Shown: positions 54,272-64,000 of the stretch, piece by piece
How the letters are laid out: each line of letters opens with the position of its first letter
Numbering within the stretch: the stretch's first letter is position 1
Source: Atherix ibis
Taxonomy: Eukaryota; Arthropoda; Insecta; Diptera; Athericidae
Length of the DNA stretch: 64,000 bases
Assembly: GCA_958298945.1 (NCBI GenBank)
Contig: OY282608.1
Span: 22,979,933 to 23,043,932, forward strand
Direction of reading: 5' to 3'
Position numbers and translations under genes: made by a program
Notes under the pieces: model-generated
Told to the model about the DNA's origin: nothing
The model's input: only the letters and a program-made list of their open reading frames with translations
The model's database searches: none

Positions 54272-55991
54272 GTAACTAAAAAGCCAACAAACTAACAAAC
54301 TAACAAACTAACAAGCCAACAAGCCAACAAGCCAACAAACCAACAAACCAACAAGCCAACAAACCAACAAGCCAACAAACCAACAAACCAACAAGCCAAC
54401 AAGCCAACAAACCAACAAACCAACAAGCCAACAAACCAACAAGCCAACAAGCCAACAAACCAACAAACCAACAAGCCAACAAACCAACAAACCAACAAGC
54501 CAACAAACGAACAAACCAACAAACCAACAAGCAAACAAACCAACAAACCAACAAACCAAAAAACCAACAAACCAACAAGCCAACAAACCAACAAACTAAC
54601 AAGCCAACAAGCCACCAAACCAACAAACCAACAAACCAACAAGCAAACAAACCAACAAACCAACAAACCAAAAAACCAACAAACCAACAAGCCAACAAAC
54701 CAACAAACTAACAAGCCAACAAGCCACCAAACCAACAAACCAACAAACCAACAAGCCAACAAACCAACAAACCAACAAGCCAACAAACCAACAAACCAAC
54801 AAACCAACAAGCCAACAAACCAACAAACCAACAAACCAAAAAACCAACAAACCAACAAACCAACAAACCAACAAGCCAACAAACCAACAAACCAACAAGC
54901 CAAGAAACCAACAACCCAACAAACCAACAAACCAACAAGCCAACAAGCCAACAAACCAACAAACCAACAAGCCAACAAACCAACAAACCAACAAACCGAC
55001 AAGCCAACAAACCTACAAGCCTACAAACCAACAAACCAACAAACCAACAAACCAACAAGCCAACAAATCAACAAACCAACAAACCAACAAGCCAACAAAC
55101 CAACAAACAAATAAACCAACAAACACACAAACCAACAAGCCAACAAGCCACCATACCAACAAACCAACAAACCAACAAGCCAACAAACAAACAAACCAAC
55201 AAACCAACAAACCAACAAACCAACAAACCAACAAGCCAACAAGCCAACAAACCAACAAACCAACAAGCCAATAAACCAACAATTAAATAAACCAACAAAC
55301 CAACAAACCAACAAACCAACAAACCAACAAACCAAAAAACCAACAAACCAACAAGCCAATAAGCCAACAAACCAACAAACTAACAAACCAACAAACGAAC
55401 TAACCAACAAACCAACAAGCCAACAAGCCAACAAGCCAACAAACCAACAAACCAACAAACCAACAAACCAACAAGCCGACAAGCCAACAAACCAACAAAC
55501 CAACAAGCCAACAAACCAACAAACCAACAAATCAACAAACCAACAAACCAACAAACCAACAAACCAAGTAACCAACAAGCCAACAAAGTAACAAGCCAAC
55601 AAACCAACAAGCCAACAAGCCAACAAACCAACAAACCAACAAAGCAACAAACCAAAAAACCAACAAACCAAAAAACCAACAAACCAACAAACCATCAAAC
55701 GAACAAAGCAACAAGCCAACAAGCCAACAAACCAACAAACCAACAAGCCAACAAACCAACAAACCAACAAGCCAACAAGCCAACAAACCAACAAACCAAA
55801 AAACCAACAAGCCAACAAACCAACAAACCAACAAACCAACAAGCCAACAAACCAACAAGCCAACAAACCAACAAACCAACAAACCAAGTAACCAAAAACC
55901 CACCAAACTAACAAACCAACAAGCCAACAAACCAACAAACCAACAAGCCAACAAACCAGCAAGCCAACAAACCAACAAACCAACAAACCAA
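54272..55991. repeat. Octamer stretch between class II fragment and T units
   Basis: The opening at 54272 repeats the 47302 pattern with three CTAACAAA octamers. The rest is mainly A- and G-type octamers with CCACCAAA, CCGACAAG and CCTACAAG variants and landmarks at 55568 and 55888. The interval 55380-55682 has the same order as 57196-57498 (1,816 bases apart), so the right part already belongs to the T pattern. Confidence 0.7.
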
Positions 55992-57799
55992 GTAACCAAC
56001 AAACCAACAAACCATTAAACGAACAAAGCAACAAACCAACAAGCCAACAAACCAACAAGCCAATAAACCAACAAACCAACAAACCAAAATGCCAACAAAC
56101 CAACAAACTAAGTAACCAACAAGCCAACAAACCAACAAACCAACAAACCAACATGCCAACAAACCAACAAACTAGGTAGCCAACAAGCCAACAAACCAAC
56201 AAACCAACAAGCCAACAAACCAACAAACCAACAAACCAACAAACCAACAAGCCAACAAACCAACAAGCCAACAAACCAACAAACCAAGAAGCCAACAAGC
56301 CAACAAGCCAACAAACCAACAAACCAACAAGCCAACAAACCAACAAACCAACAAGCCAACAAACCAACAAACCGACAAACCAACAAACCAACAAGCCAAC
56401 AAGCCAACAAACCAACAAACCAACAAAGCAACAAGCCAACAAACCAACAAGCCAACATACCAACAATCCAACAAACCAAGTAACCAAAAAGCCAACAAAC
56501 TAACAAACCAACAAGCCAACAAGCCAACAAACCAACAAACCAACAAAGCAACAAACCAACAAACCAACAAACCAACAAACCAACAAGCCAACAAGCCAAC
56601 AAGCCAACAAGCCAACAAACCAACAAACCAACAAGCCAACAAACCAACAAACCAACAAACCAAAAAACCAACAAACCAACAAGCTAACAAACCAACAAAC
56701 TAAGTAACCAACAAGGCAACAAGCCAACAAGCCAACAAACCAACAAACCAACAAGCCAACAAACCAACAAACCAACAAGCCAACAAACCAACAAACCAAC
56801 AAACCAACAAACCAAGTAACCAACAAGCCAACAAAGTAACAAGCCAACAAACCAACAAACCAACAAACCAAAAAACCAACAAACCAACAAGCTAACAAAC
56901 CAACAAACTAAGTAACCAACAAGGCAACAAGCCAACAAGCCAACAAACCAACAAACCAACAAGCCAACAAACCAACAAACCAACAAACCAACAAGCCAAC
57001 AAACAAACAAACCAACAAACCAACAAACCAACAAACCAACAAACCAACAAGCCAACAAGCCAACAAACCAACAAACCAACAAGCCAATAAACCAACAATT
57101 AAATAAACCAACAAACCAACAAACCAACAAACCAACAAACCAACAAACCAAAAAACCAACAAACCAACAAGCCAATAAGCCAACAAACCAACAAACTAAC
57201 AAACCAACAAACGAACTAACCAACAAACCAACAAGCCAACAAGCCAACAAGCCAACAAACCAACAAACCAACAAACCAACAAACCAACAAGCCGACAAGC
57301 CAACAAACCAACAAACCAACAAGCCAACAAACCAACAAACCAACAAATCAACAAACCAACAAACCAACAAACCAACAAACCAAGTAACCAACAAGCCAAC
57401 AAAGTAACAAGCCAACAAACCAACAAGCCAACAAGCCAACAAACCAACAAATCAACAAAGCAACAAACCAAAAAACCAACAAACCAAAAAACCAACAAAC
57501 CAACAAACCATCAAACGAACAAAGCAACAAGCCAACAAGCCAACAAACCAACAAACCAACAAGCCAACAAACCAACAAACCAACAAGCCAACAAGCCAAC
57601 AAACCAACAAACCAAAAAACCAACAAGCCAACAAACCAACAAACCAACAAGCCAACAAACCAACAAGCCAACAAACCAACAAACCAACAAACCAAGTAAC
57701 CAAAAACCCACCAAACTAACAAACCAACAAGCCAACAAACCAACAAACCAACAAGCCAACAAACCAGCAAGCCAACAAACCAACAAACCAACAAACCAA
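55992..57799. repeat. T0: higher-order unit
   Basis: The unit opens with module M landmarks 55992, 56112, 56176 (CTAGGTAG), 56480 and 56704, then 56816, 56912, 57384 and 57696. It is 1,808 bases long. A 208-base internal duplication is seen at 56704 and 56912, both followed by CCAACAAG and GCAACAAG. T0 differs from T1 and T2 in the second half. Confidence 0.9.
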
Positions 57800-59479
57800 G
57801 TAACCAACAAACCAACAAACTATTAAACGAACAAAGCAACAAACCAACAAGCCAACAAACCAACAAGCCAATAAACCAACAAACCAACAAACCAAAATGC
57901 CAACAAACCAACAAACTAAGTAACCAACAAGCCAACAAACCAACAAACCAACAAACCAACATGCCAACAAACCAACAAACTAAGTAGCCAACAAGCCAAC
58001 AAACCAACAAACCAACAAGCCAACAAACCAACAAACCAACAAACCAACAAACCAACAAGCCAACAAACCAACAAGCCAACAAACCAACAAACCAAGAAGC
58101 CAACAAGCCAACAAGCCAACAAACCAACAAACCAACAAGCCAACAAACCAACAAACCAACAAGCCAACAAACCAACGAACCGACAAACCAACAAACCAAC
58201 AAGCCAACAAGCCAACAAACCAACAAACCAACAAAGCAACAAGCCAACAAACCAACAAGCCAACATACCAACAATCCAACAAACCAAGTAACCAAAAAGC
58301 CAACAAACTAACAAACCAACAAGCCAACAAGCCAACAAACCAACAAACCAACAAAGCAACAAACCAACAAACCAACAAACCAACAAACCAACAAGCCAAC
58401 AAGCCAACAAGCCAACAAACCAACAAACCAACAAGCCAACAAACCAACAAACCAACAAGCCAACAAACCAACAAACCAACAAACCAAAAAACCAACAAAC
58501 CAACAAGCTAACAAACCAACAAACTAAGTAACCAACAAGGCAACAAGCCAACAAGCCAACAAACCAACAAACCAACAAGCCAACAAACCAACAAACCAAC
58601 AAGCCAACAAACCAACAAACCAACAAACCAACAAACCAACAAACCAACAAACCAACAAACCAACAAACCAACAAACCAACAAACCAACAAACCAACAAAC
58701 AAATAAACCAACAAACCAACAAACCAACAAGCCAACAAGCCAACAAACCAACAAACCAACAAACCAACAAGCCAACAAAACAACAAACCAACAAAAAAAC
58801 AAACCAACAAGCCAACAAACCAACAAACAAATAAACCAACAAACCAAAAAACCAACATACCAACAAACCAACAAACCAACAAACCAAAAAACCAACAAAC
58901 CAACAAACCAACAAACCAACAAACCAACAAACCAACAAACCAACAAGCCAATAAACCAACAAAACAACAAACCAACAAACCAAGTAACCAAAAAGCCAAC
59001 AAACTAACAAACCAACAAGCCAACAAGCCAACAAACGAACAAACCAACAAGCCAACAAACCAACAAGCCAACAAGCCAACAAGCCAACAAACGAACAAAC
59101 AAACAAACCAAGTAACCAAAAAGCCAACAAACTAACAAACCAACAAACCAACAAGCCAACAAACGAACAAACCAACAAGCCAACAAGCCAACAAACCAAC
59201 AAACCAACAAACCAACAAACCAACAAACTAAGTAACCAACAAGCCAACAAACCAACAAACCAACAAGCCAACAAGCCAACAAACCAACAATTCAACAAGC
59301 CAACAAACCAACAAACCAACAAGCCAACAAACCAACAAACCAACAAACCAAAAAACCGACAAACCAACAAGCCAACAAACCAACAAACCAACAAATCAAC
59401 AAACCAACAAGCCAACAAACCAACAAAACAACAAGCCAACAAACCAGCAAGCCAACAAACCAACAAACCAACAAACCAA
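57800..59479. repeat. T1: higher-order unit
   Basis: Landmarks at 57800, 57920, 57984, 58288, 58528, 58984, 59112 and 59232 (intervals 120, 64, 304, 240, 456, 128, 120, then 248 to T2). The unit is 1,680 bases. A CCAACAATTCAAC marker near 59283 is shared with T2, T3 and T4. Confidence 0.95.
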
Positions 59480-61151
59480 GTAACCAACAAACCAACAAAC
59501 TATTAAACGAACAAAGCAACAAACCAACAAGCCAACAAACCAACAAGCCAATAAACCAACAAACCAACAAACCAAAATGCCAACAAACCAACAAACTAAG
59601 TAACCAACAAGCCAACAAACCAACAAACCAACAAACCAACATGCCAACAAACCAACAAACTAAGTAGCCAACAAGCCAACAAACCAACAAACCAACAAGC
59701 CAACAAACCAACAAACCAACAAACCAACAAACCAACAAGCCAACAAACCAACAAGCCAACAAACCAACAAACCAAGAAGCCAACAAGCCAACAAGCCAAC
59801 AAACCAACAAACCAACAAGCCAACAAACCAACAAACCAACAAGCCAACAAACCAACAAACCGACAAACCAACAAACCAACAAGCCAACAAGCCAACAAAC
59901 CAACAAACCAACAAAGCAACAAGCCAACAAACCAACAAGCCAACATACCAACAATCCAACAAACCAAGTAACCAAAAAGCCAACAAACTAACAAACCAAC
60001 AAGCCAACAAACCAACAAAGCAACAAACCAACAAACCAACAAACCAACAAACCAACAAGCCAACAAGCCAACAAGCCAACAAACCAACAAACCAACAAGC
60101 CAACAAGCCAACAAACCAACAAACCAACAAGCCAACAAACCAACAAACCAACAAACCAAAAAACCAACAAACCAACAAGCTAACAAACCAACAAACTAAG
60201 TAACCAACAAGGCAACAAGCCAACAAGCCAACAAACCAACAAACCAACAAGCCAACAAACCAACAAACCAACAAGCCAACAAACCAACAAACCAACAAAC
60301 CAACAAACCAACAAACCAACAAACCAACAAACCAACAAACCAACAAACCAACAAACCAACAAACCAACAAACAAATAAACCAACAAACCAACAAACCAAC
60401 AAGCCAACAAGCCAACAAACCAACAAACCAACAAACCAACACGCCAACAAAACAACAAACCAACAAACCAACAAACCAACAAGCCAACAAACCAACAAAC
60501 AAATAAACCAACAAACCAAAAAACCAACATACCAACAAACCAACAAACCAACAAACCAAAAAACCAACAAACCAACAAACCAACAAACCAACAAACCAAC
60601 AAACCAACAAACCAACAAGCCAATAAACCAACAAAACCACAAACCAACAAACCAAGTAACCAAAAAGCCAACAAACTAACAAACCAACAAGCCAACAAGC
60701 CAACAAACGAACAAACCAACAAGCCAACAAACCAACAAGCCAACAAGCCAACAAGCCAACAAACCAACAAACAAACAAACCAAGTAACCCAAAAGCCAAC
60801 AAACTAACAAACCAACAAACCAACAAGCCAACAAACGAACAAACCAACAAGCCAACAAGCCAACAAACCAACAAACCAACAAACCAACAAACCAACAAAC
60901 TAAGTAACCAACAAGCCAACAAACCAACAAACCAACAAGCCAACAAGCCAACAAACCAACAATTCAACAAGCCAACAAACCAACAAACCAACAAGCCAAC
61001 AAACCAACAAACCAACAAACCAAAAAACCGACAAACCAACAAGCCAACAAACCAACAAACCAACAAATCAACAAACCAACAAACCAACAAACCAACAAAC
61101 CAACAAGCCAACAAACCAGCAAGCCAACAAACCAACAAACCAACAAACCAA
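59480..61151. repeat. T2: higher-order unit
   Basis: Landmarks at 59480, 59600, 59664, 59968, 60200, 60656, 60784 and 60904 (120, 64, 304, 232, 456, 128, 120, then 248). The unit is 1,672 bases, one octamer shorter than T1. The reading-frame intervals 58524-58991 and 60196-60663 have equal lengths and nearly equal translations. Confidence 0.95.
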
Positions 61152-63205
61152 GTAACCAACAAACCAACAAACCATCAAATGAACAAAGCAACAAACCAAC
61201 AAGCCAACAAACCAACAAGCCAATAAACCAACAAACCAACAAACCAACATGCCAACAAACCAACAAACTAAGTAACCAACAAGCCAACAAACCAACAAAC
61301 CAACAAACCAACATGCCAACAAACCAACAAACTAAGTAACCAACAAGAAAACAAACCAACAAACCAACAAGCCAACAAACCAACAAACCAACAAACCAAC
61401 AAACCAACAAACCAACAAGCCAACAAACCAACAAGCCAACAAACCAACAAACCAAGAAGCCAACAAGCCAACAAGCCAACAAACCAACAAACCAACAAGC
61501 CAACAAACCAACAAACCAACAAGCCAACAAACCAACAAACCATTAAACCAACAAACCAACAAGCCAACAAGCCAACAAACCAACAAAGCAACAAAGCAAT
61601 AAGCCAACAAACCAACAAGCCAACATACCAACAATCGAACAAACCAAGTAACCAAAAAGCCAACAAACTAACAAACCAACAAGCCAACAAGCCAACAAAC
61701 CAACAAACCAACAAAGCAACAAACCAACAAACCAACAAACCAACAAACCAACAAGCAAACAAGCCAACAAGCCAACAAACCAACAAACCAACAAGCCAAC
61801 AAGCCAACAAACCAACAAACCAACAAGCCAACAAACCAACAAACCAACAAACCAAAAAACCAACAAACCAACAAGCTAACAAACCAACAAACTAAGTAAC
61901 CAACAAGCCAACAAACCAACAAACCAACAAGCCAACAAACCAACAAACCAACAAGCCAACAAACCAACAAACCAACAAACCAACAAACCAACAAACCAAC
62001 AAACCAACAAACCAACAAACCAACAAACCAACAAACCAACAAACCAACAAACCAACAAACAAATAAACCAACAAACCAACAAACCAACAAGCCAACAAGC
62101 CAACAAACCAACAAACCAACAAACCAACAAGCCAACAAAACAACAAACCAACAAACCAACAAACCAACAAGCCAACAAACCAACAAACAAATAAACCAAC
62201 AAACCAAAAAACCAACACACCAACAAACCAACAAACCAACAAACCAAAAAACCAACAAACCAACAAACAAACAAACCAACAAACCAACAAGCCAATAAAC
62301 CAACAAAACAACAAACCAACAAACCAAGTAACCAAAAAGCCAACAAACTAACAAACCAACAAGCCAACAAGCCAACAAACCAACAAGCCAACAAACCAAC
62401 AAACCAACAAAGCAACAAGCCAACAAGCCAACAAACCAACAAACCAACAAGCCAACAAACCAACAAGCCAACAAGCCAACAAGCCAACAAACCAACAAAC
62501 AAACAAACCAAGTAACCAAAAAGCCAACAAACTAACAAACCAACAAACCAACAAGCCAACAAACCAACAAACCAACAAACCAACAAACTAAGTAACCAAC
62601 AAGCCAACAAACCAACAAACCAACAAGCCAACAAGCCAACAAACCAACAATTCAACAAGCCAACAAACCAACAAACCAACAAACCAACAAACCAACAAAC
62701 CAACAAGCCAACAAACCAACAAACCAACAAACCAACAAACCAAGTAACCAAAAAGCCAACAAACTAACAAACCAACAAGCCAATAAGCCAACAAACCAAC
62801 AAGCCAACAAACCAACAAACCAACAAAGCAACAAGCCAACAAGCCAACAAACCAACAAACCAACAAGCCAACAAACCAACTAACCAACAAGCCAACAAGC
62901 CAACACCAACGAACCAACAAACCAAGTAACCAAAAAGCCAACAAACTAACAAACCAACAAGCCAACAAGCCAACAAACAAACAAACCAACAAACCAACAA
63001 GCCAACAAACCAACAAACAAACAAACCAACAAACGAACAAACCAACAAGCCAACAAACCAACAAACTAAAAAACCAACAAACCAACAAGCCAACAAGCCA
63101 ACAAACCAACAAACCAACAAACCAACAAACCAACAAGCCAACAAACCAACAAACCAACAAACCAAAAAACCAACAAACCAACAAGCTAACAAACCAACAA
63201 ACTAA
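61152..63205. repeat. T3: higher-order unit, diverging at the right
   Basis: Landmarks at 61152, 61272, 61336, 61648, 61896, 62328, 62512 and 62592 (120, 64, 312, 248, 432, 184, 80). The left part matches T1 and T2. After 62592 extra landmarks at 62744 and 62926 and a 6-mer slip at 62900-62905 break the pattern. Confidence 0.85.
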
Positions 63206-64000
63206 GTAACCAACAAGCCAACAAACCAACAAACCAACAAGCCAACAAACCAACAAACCAACAAGCCAACAAACCAACAAACCAACAAACCAACAAACCA
63301 ACAAACCAACAAACCAACAAACCAACAAACCAACAAGCCAACAAGCCAACAAACCAACAAACCAACAAACCAACAAGCCAACAAAACAACAAACCAACAA
63401 ACCAACAAACCAACAAGCCAACAAACCAACAAATAAATAAACCAACAAACCAACACACCAACAAGCCAACAAACCAACAAACCAAAAAACCAACAAACCA
63501 ACAAACCAACAAACCAACAAACCAACAAACCAACAAACCAACAAGCCAATAAACCAACAAAACAACGAACCAACAAACCTAGTAACCAAAAAGCCAACAA
63601 ACTAACAAACAAACAAGCCAACAAGCCAACAAACCAACAAGCCAACAAACCAACAAAGCAACAAGCCAACAAGCCAACAAACCAACAAACCAACAAGCCA
63701 ACAAACTAACAAACCAACAAGCCAACAAGCCAACAAACCAACAAACCAACAAACCAAGAAACCAAAAAGCCAACAAACTAACAAACCAACAAACCAACAA
63801 GCCAACAAACCAACAAACCAACAAGCCAACAATCCAACAAACCAACAAACCAACAAACTAAGTAACCAACAAGCCAACAAACCAACAAACCAACAAGCCA
63901 ACAAGCCAACAAACCAACAATTCAACAAGCCAACAAACCAACAAACCAACAAGCCAACAAACCAACAAACCAACAAACCAAAACACCGACAAACCAACAA
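63206..64000. repeat. T4: partial higher-order unit at the window edge
   Basis: Landmarks at 63206, 63582 and 63862 correspond to 61896, 62328 and 62592 at offsets of 1,310, 1,254 and 1,270. The CCAACAATTCAAC marker recurs near 63917. The CCAAGTAA expected near 63757 is mutated to CCAAGAAA. The unit is cut by the window end. Confidence 0.8.

Larger units (their letters stand above)
1..64000. repeat. Octamer satellite array (CCAACAAA / CCAACAAG)n filling the window
   Basis: Every line of the window resolves into head-to-tail octamers. The two dominant forms are CCAACAAA and CCAACAAG, which differ only at position 8. Minor forms carry one to three changes: CTAACAAA, CCATCAAA, CGAACAAA, GCAACAAG, CCAAAAAG, CAAATAAA, CCAAGTAA, CTAAGTAA, CCAATAAA, CCGACAAG, CCAACATG, CCAACGAA. 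Polarity never inverts: the C/A-rich strand is the + strand throughout. T is rare on the + strand and G occurs mainly as octamer position 8. There is no unique sequence anywhere, and both edges cut the array. The type is a simple satellite with higher-order structure, as known from heterochromatin of many eukaryotes. The species and chromosomal position cannot be read from the sequence. All stretches longer than 300 bases are this array; separate entries describe its sub-blocks. Confidence 0.99.

Noticed and set aside
1..64000. Telomeric repeat (G/T-rich strand)
   Set aside because: TTTGTTGG matches no telomere repeat I know, and a telomerase-made array would not carry kilobase HORs with linked variants and shared indels. 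An interstitial origin cannot be fully excluded.
1..64000. CRISPR array
   Set aside because: There are no unique spacers between repeats; the array is continuous with an eight-base unit.
1..64000. tRNA, rRNA, riboswitch, terminator or inverted-repeat structures
   Set aside because: The + strand is almost only A and C, so stable stems cannot form. No inverted repeats or conserved RNA motifs were seen on either strand.

Overview
The whole 64,000-base window is one uninterrupted simple-sequence satellite array. The + strand is built almost entirely of the octamer CCAACAAA and its one-base variant CCAACAAG, set head to tail. The - strand therefore reads TTTGTTGG / CTTGTTGG. Both window edges fall inside the array, so the real array is longer than 64 kb. 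I found no unique-sequence island, recognisable gene, RNA gene, transposon, CRISPR array, origin or terminator. An array like this points to a eukaryotic nuclear chromosome (heterochromatin, subtelomere, pericentromere, sex or B chromosome) in a long-read assembly. The sequence does not identify the species.

The long reading frames present on the - strand are a consequence of the repeat. Eight is not a multiple of three and the consensus has no stop in any frame. All three - frames therefore spell the same circular octapeptide (FVGLLVCW) and all three + frames spell another (PTNQQTNK). Stops arise only where a variant octamer such as CTAAGTAA or CCAAGTAA occurs. I annotate no CDS.

The information in the window lies in the order of variant octamers. 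Linked variants (CCAAGTAA followed by CCAAAAAG; CTAAGTAA; CCATCAAA-CGAACAAA-GCAACAA; CAAATAAA; and others) act as landmarks that repeat in the same order at kilobase spacing, giving nested higher-order repeats (HORs). I named the blocks by landmark order. P blocks lie at 0.2-9.1 kb (a ~4 kb unit duplicated at an offset of ~4.2 kb) and again at 24.6-30.7 kb. Q super-units of 3.4-3.8 kb lie at 9.7-13.1, 13.1-16.9 and 30.9-34.7 kb. Extra copies of the Q right half (class II) lie at 17.4, 20.5, 35.4 and 38.8 kb. V segments, marked by an A7 tract, lie at 18.9, 21.9-24.2 and 36.7 kb. R units of ~1.9-2.3 kb (three copies) occupy 40.8-47.1 kb. S units of ~2.17 kb lie at 50.0-53.7 kb. T units of 1.67-1.81 kb (four copies plus a partial one) run from 56.0 kb to the window end. 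A ~720-base module (M) occurs at both ends of the window.

The array appears to have grown by unequal exchange or replication slippage at several scales: perfect 120-base, near-perfect 160-, 224- and 720-base tandem duplications, and multi-kilobase HORs. Nearly all offsets are multiples of 8. Rare phase-shifting indels (a 7-mer CTACAAA, a 6-mer CCAACA) are shared between distant blocks and work as lineage markers. Coordinates of HOR units are anchored on landmark positions, so unit boundaries are conventional rather than molecular breakpoints.
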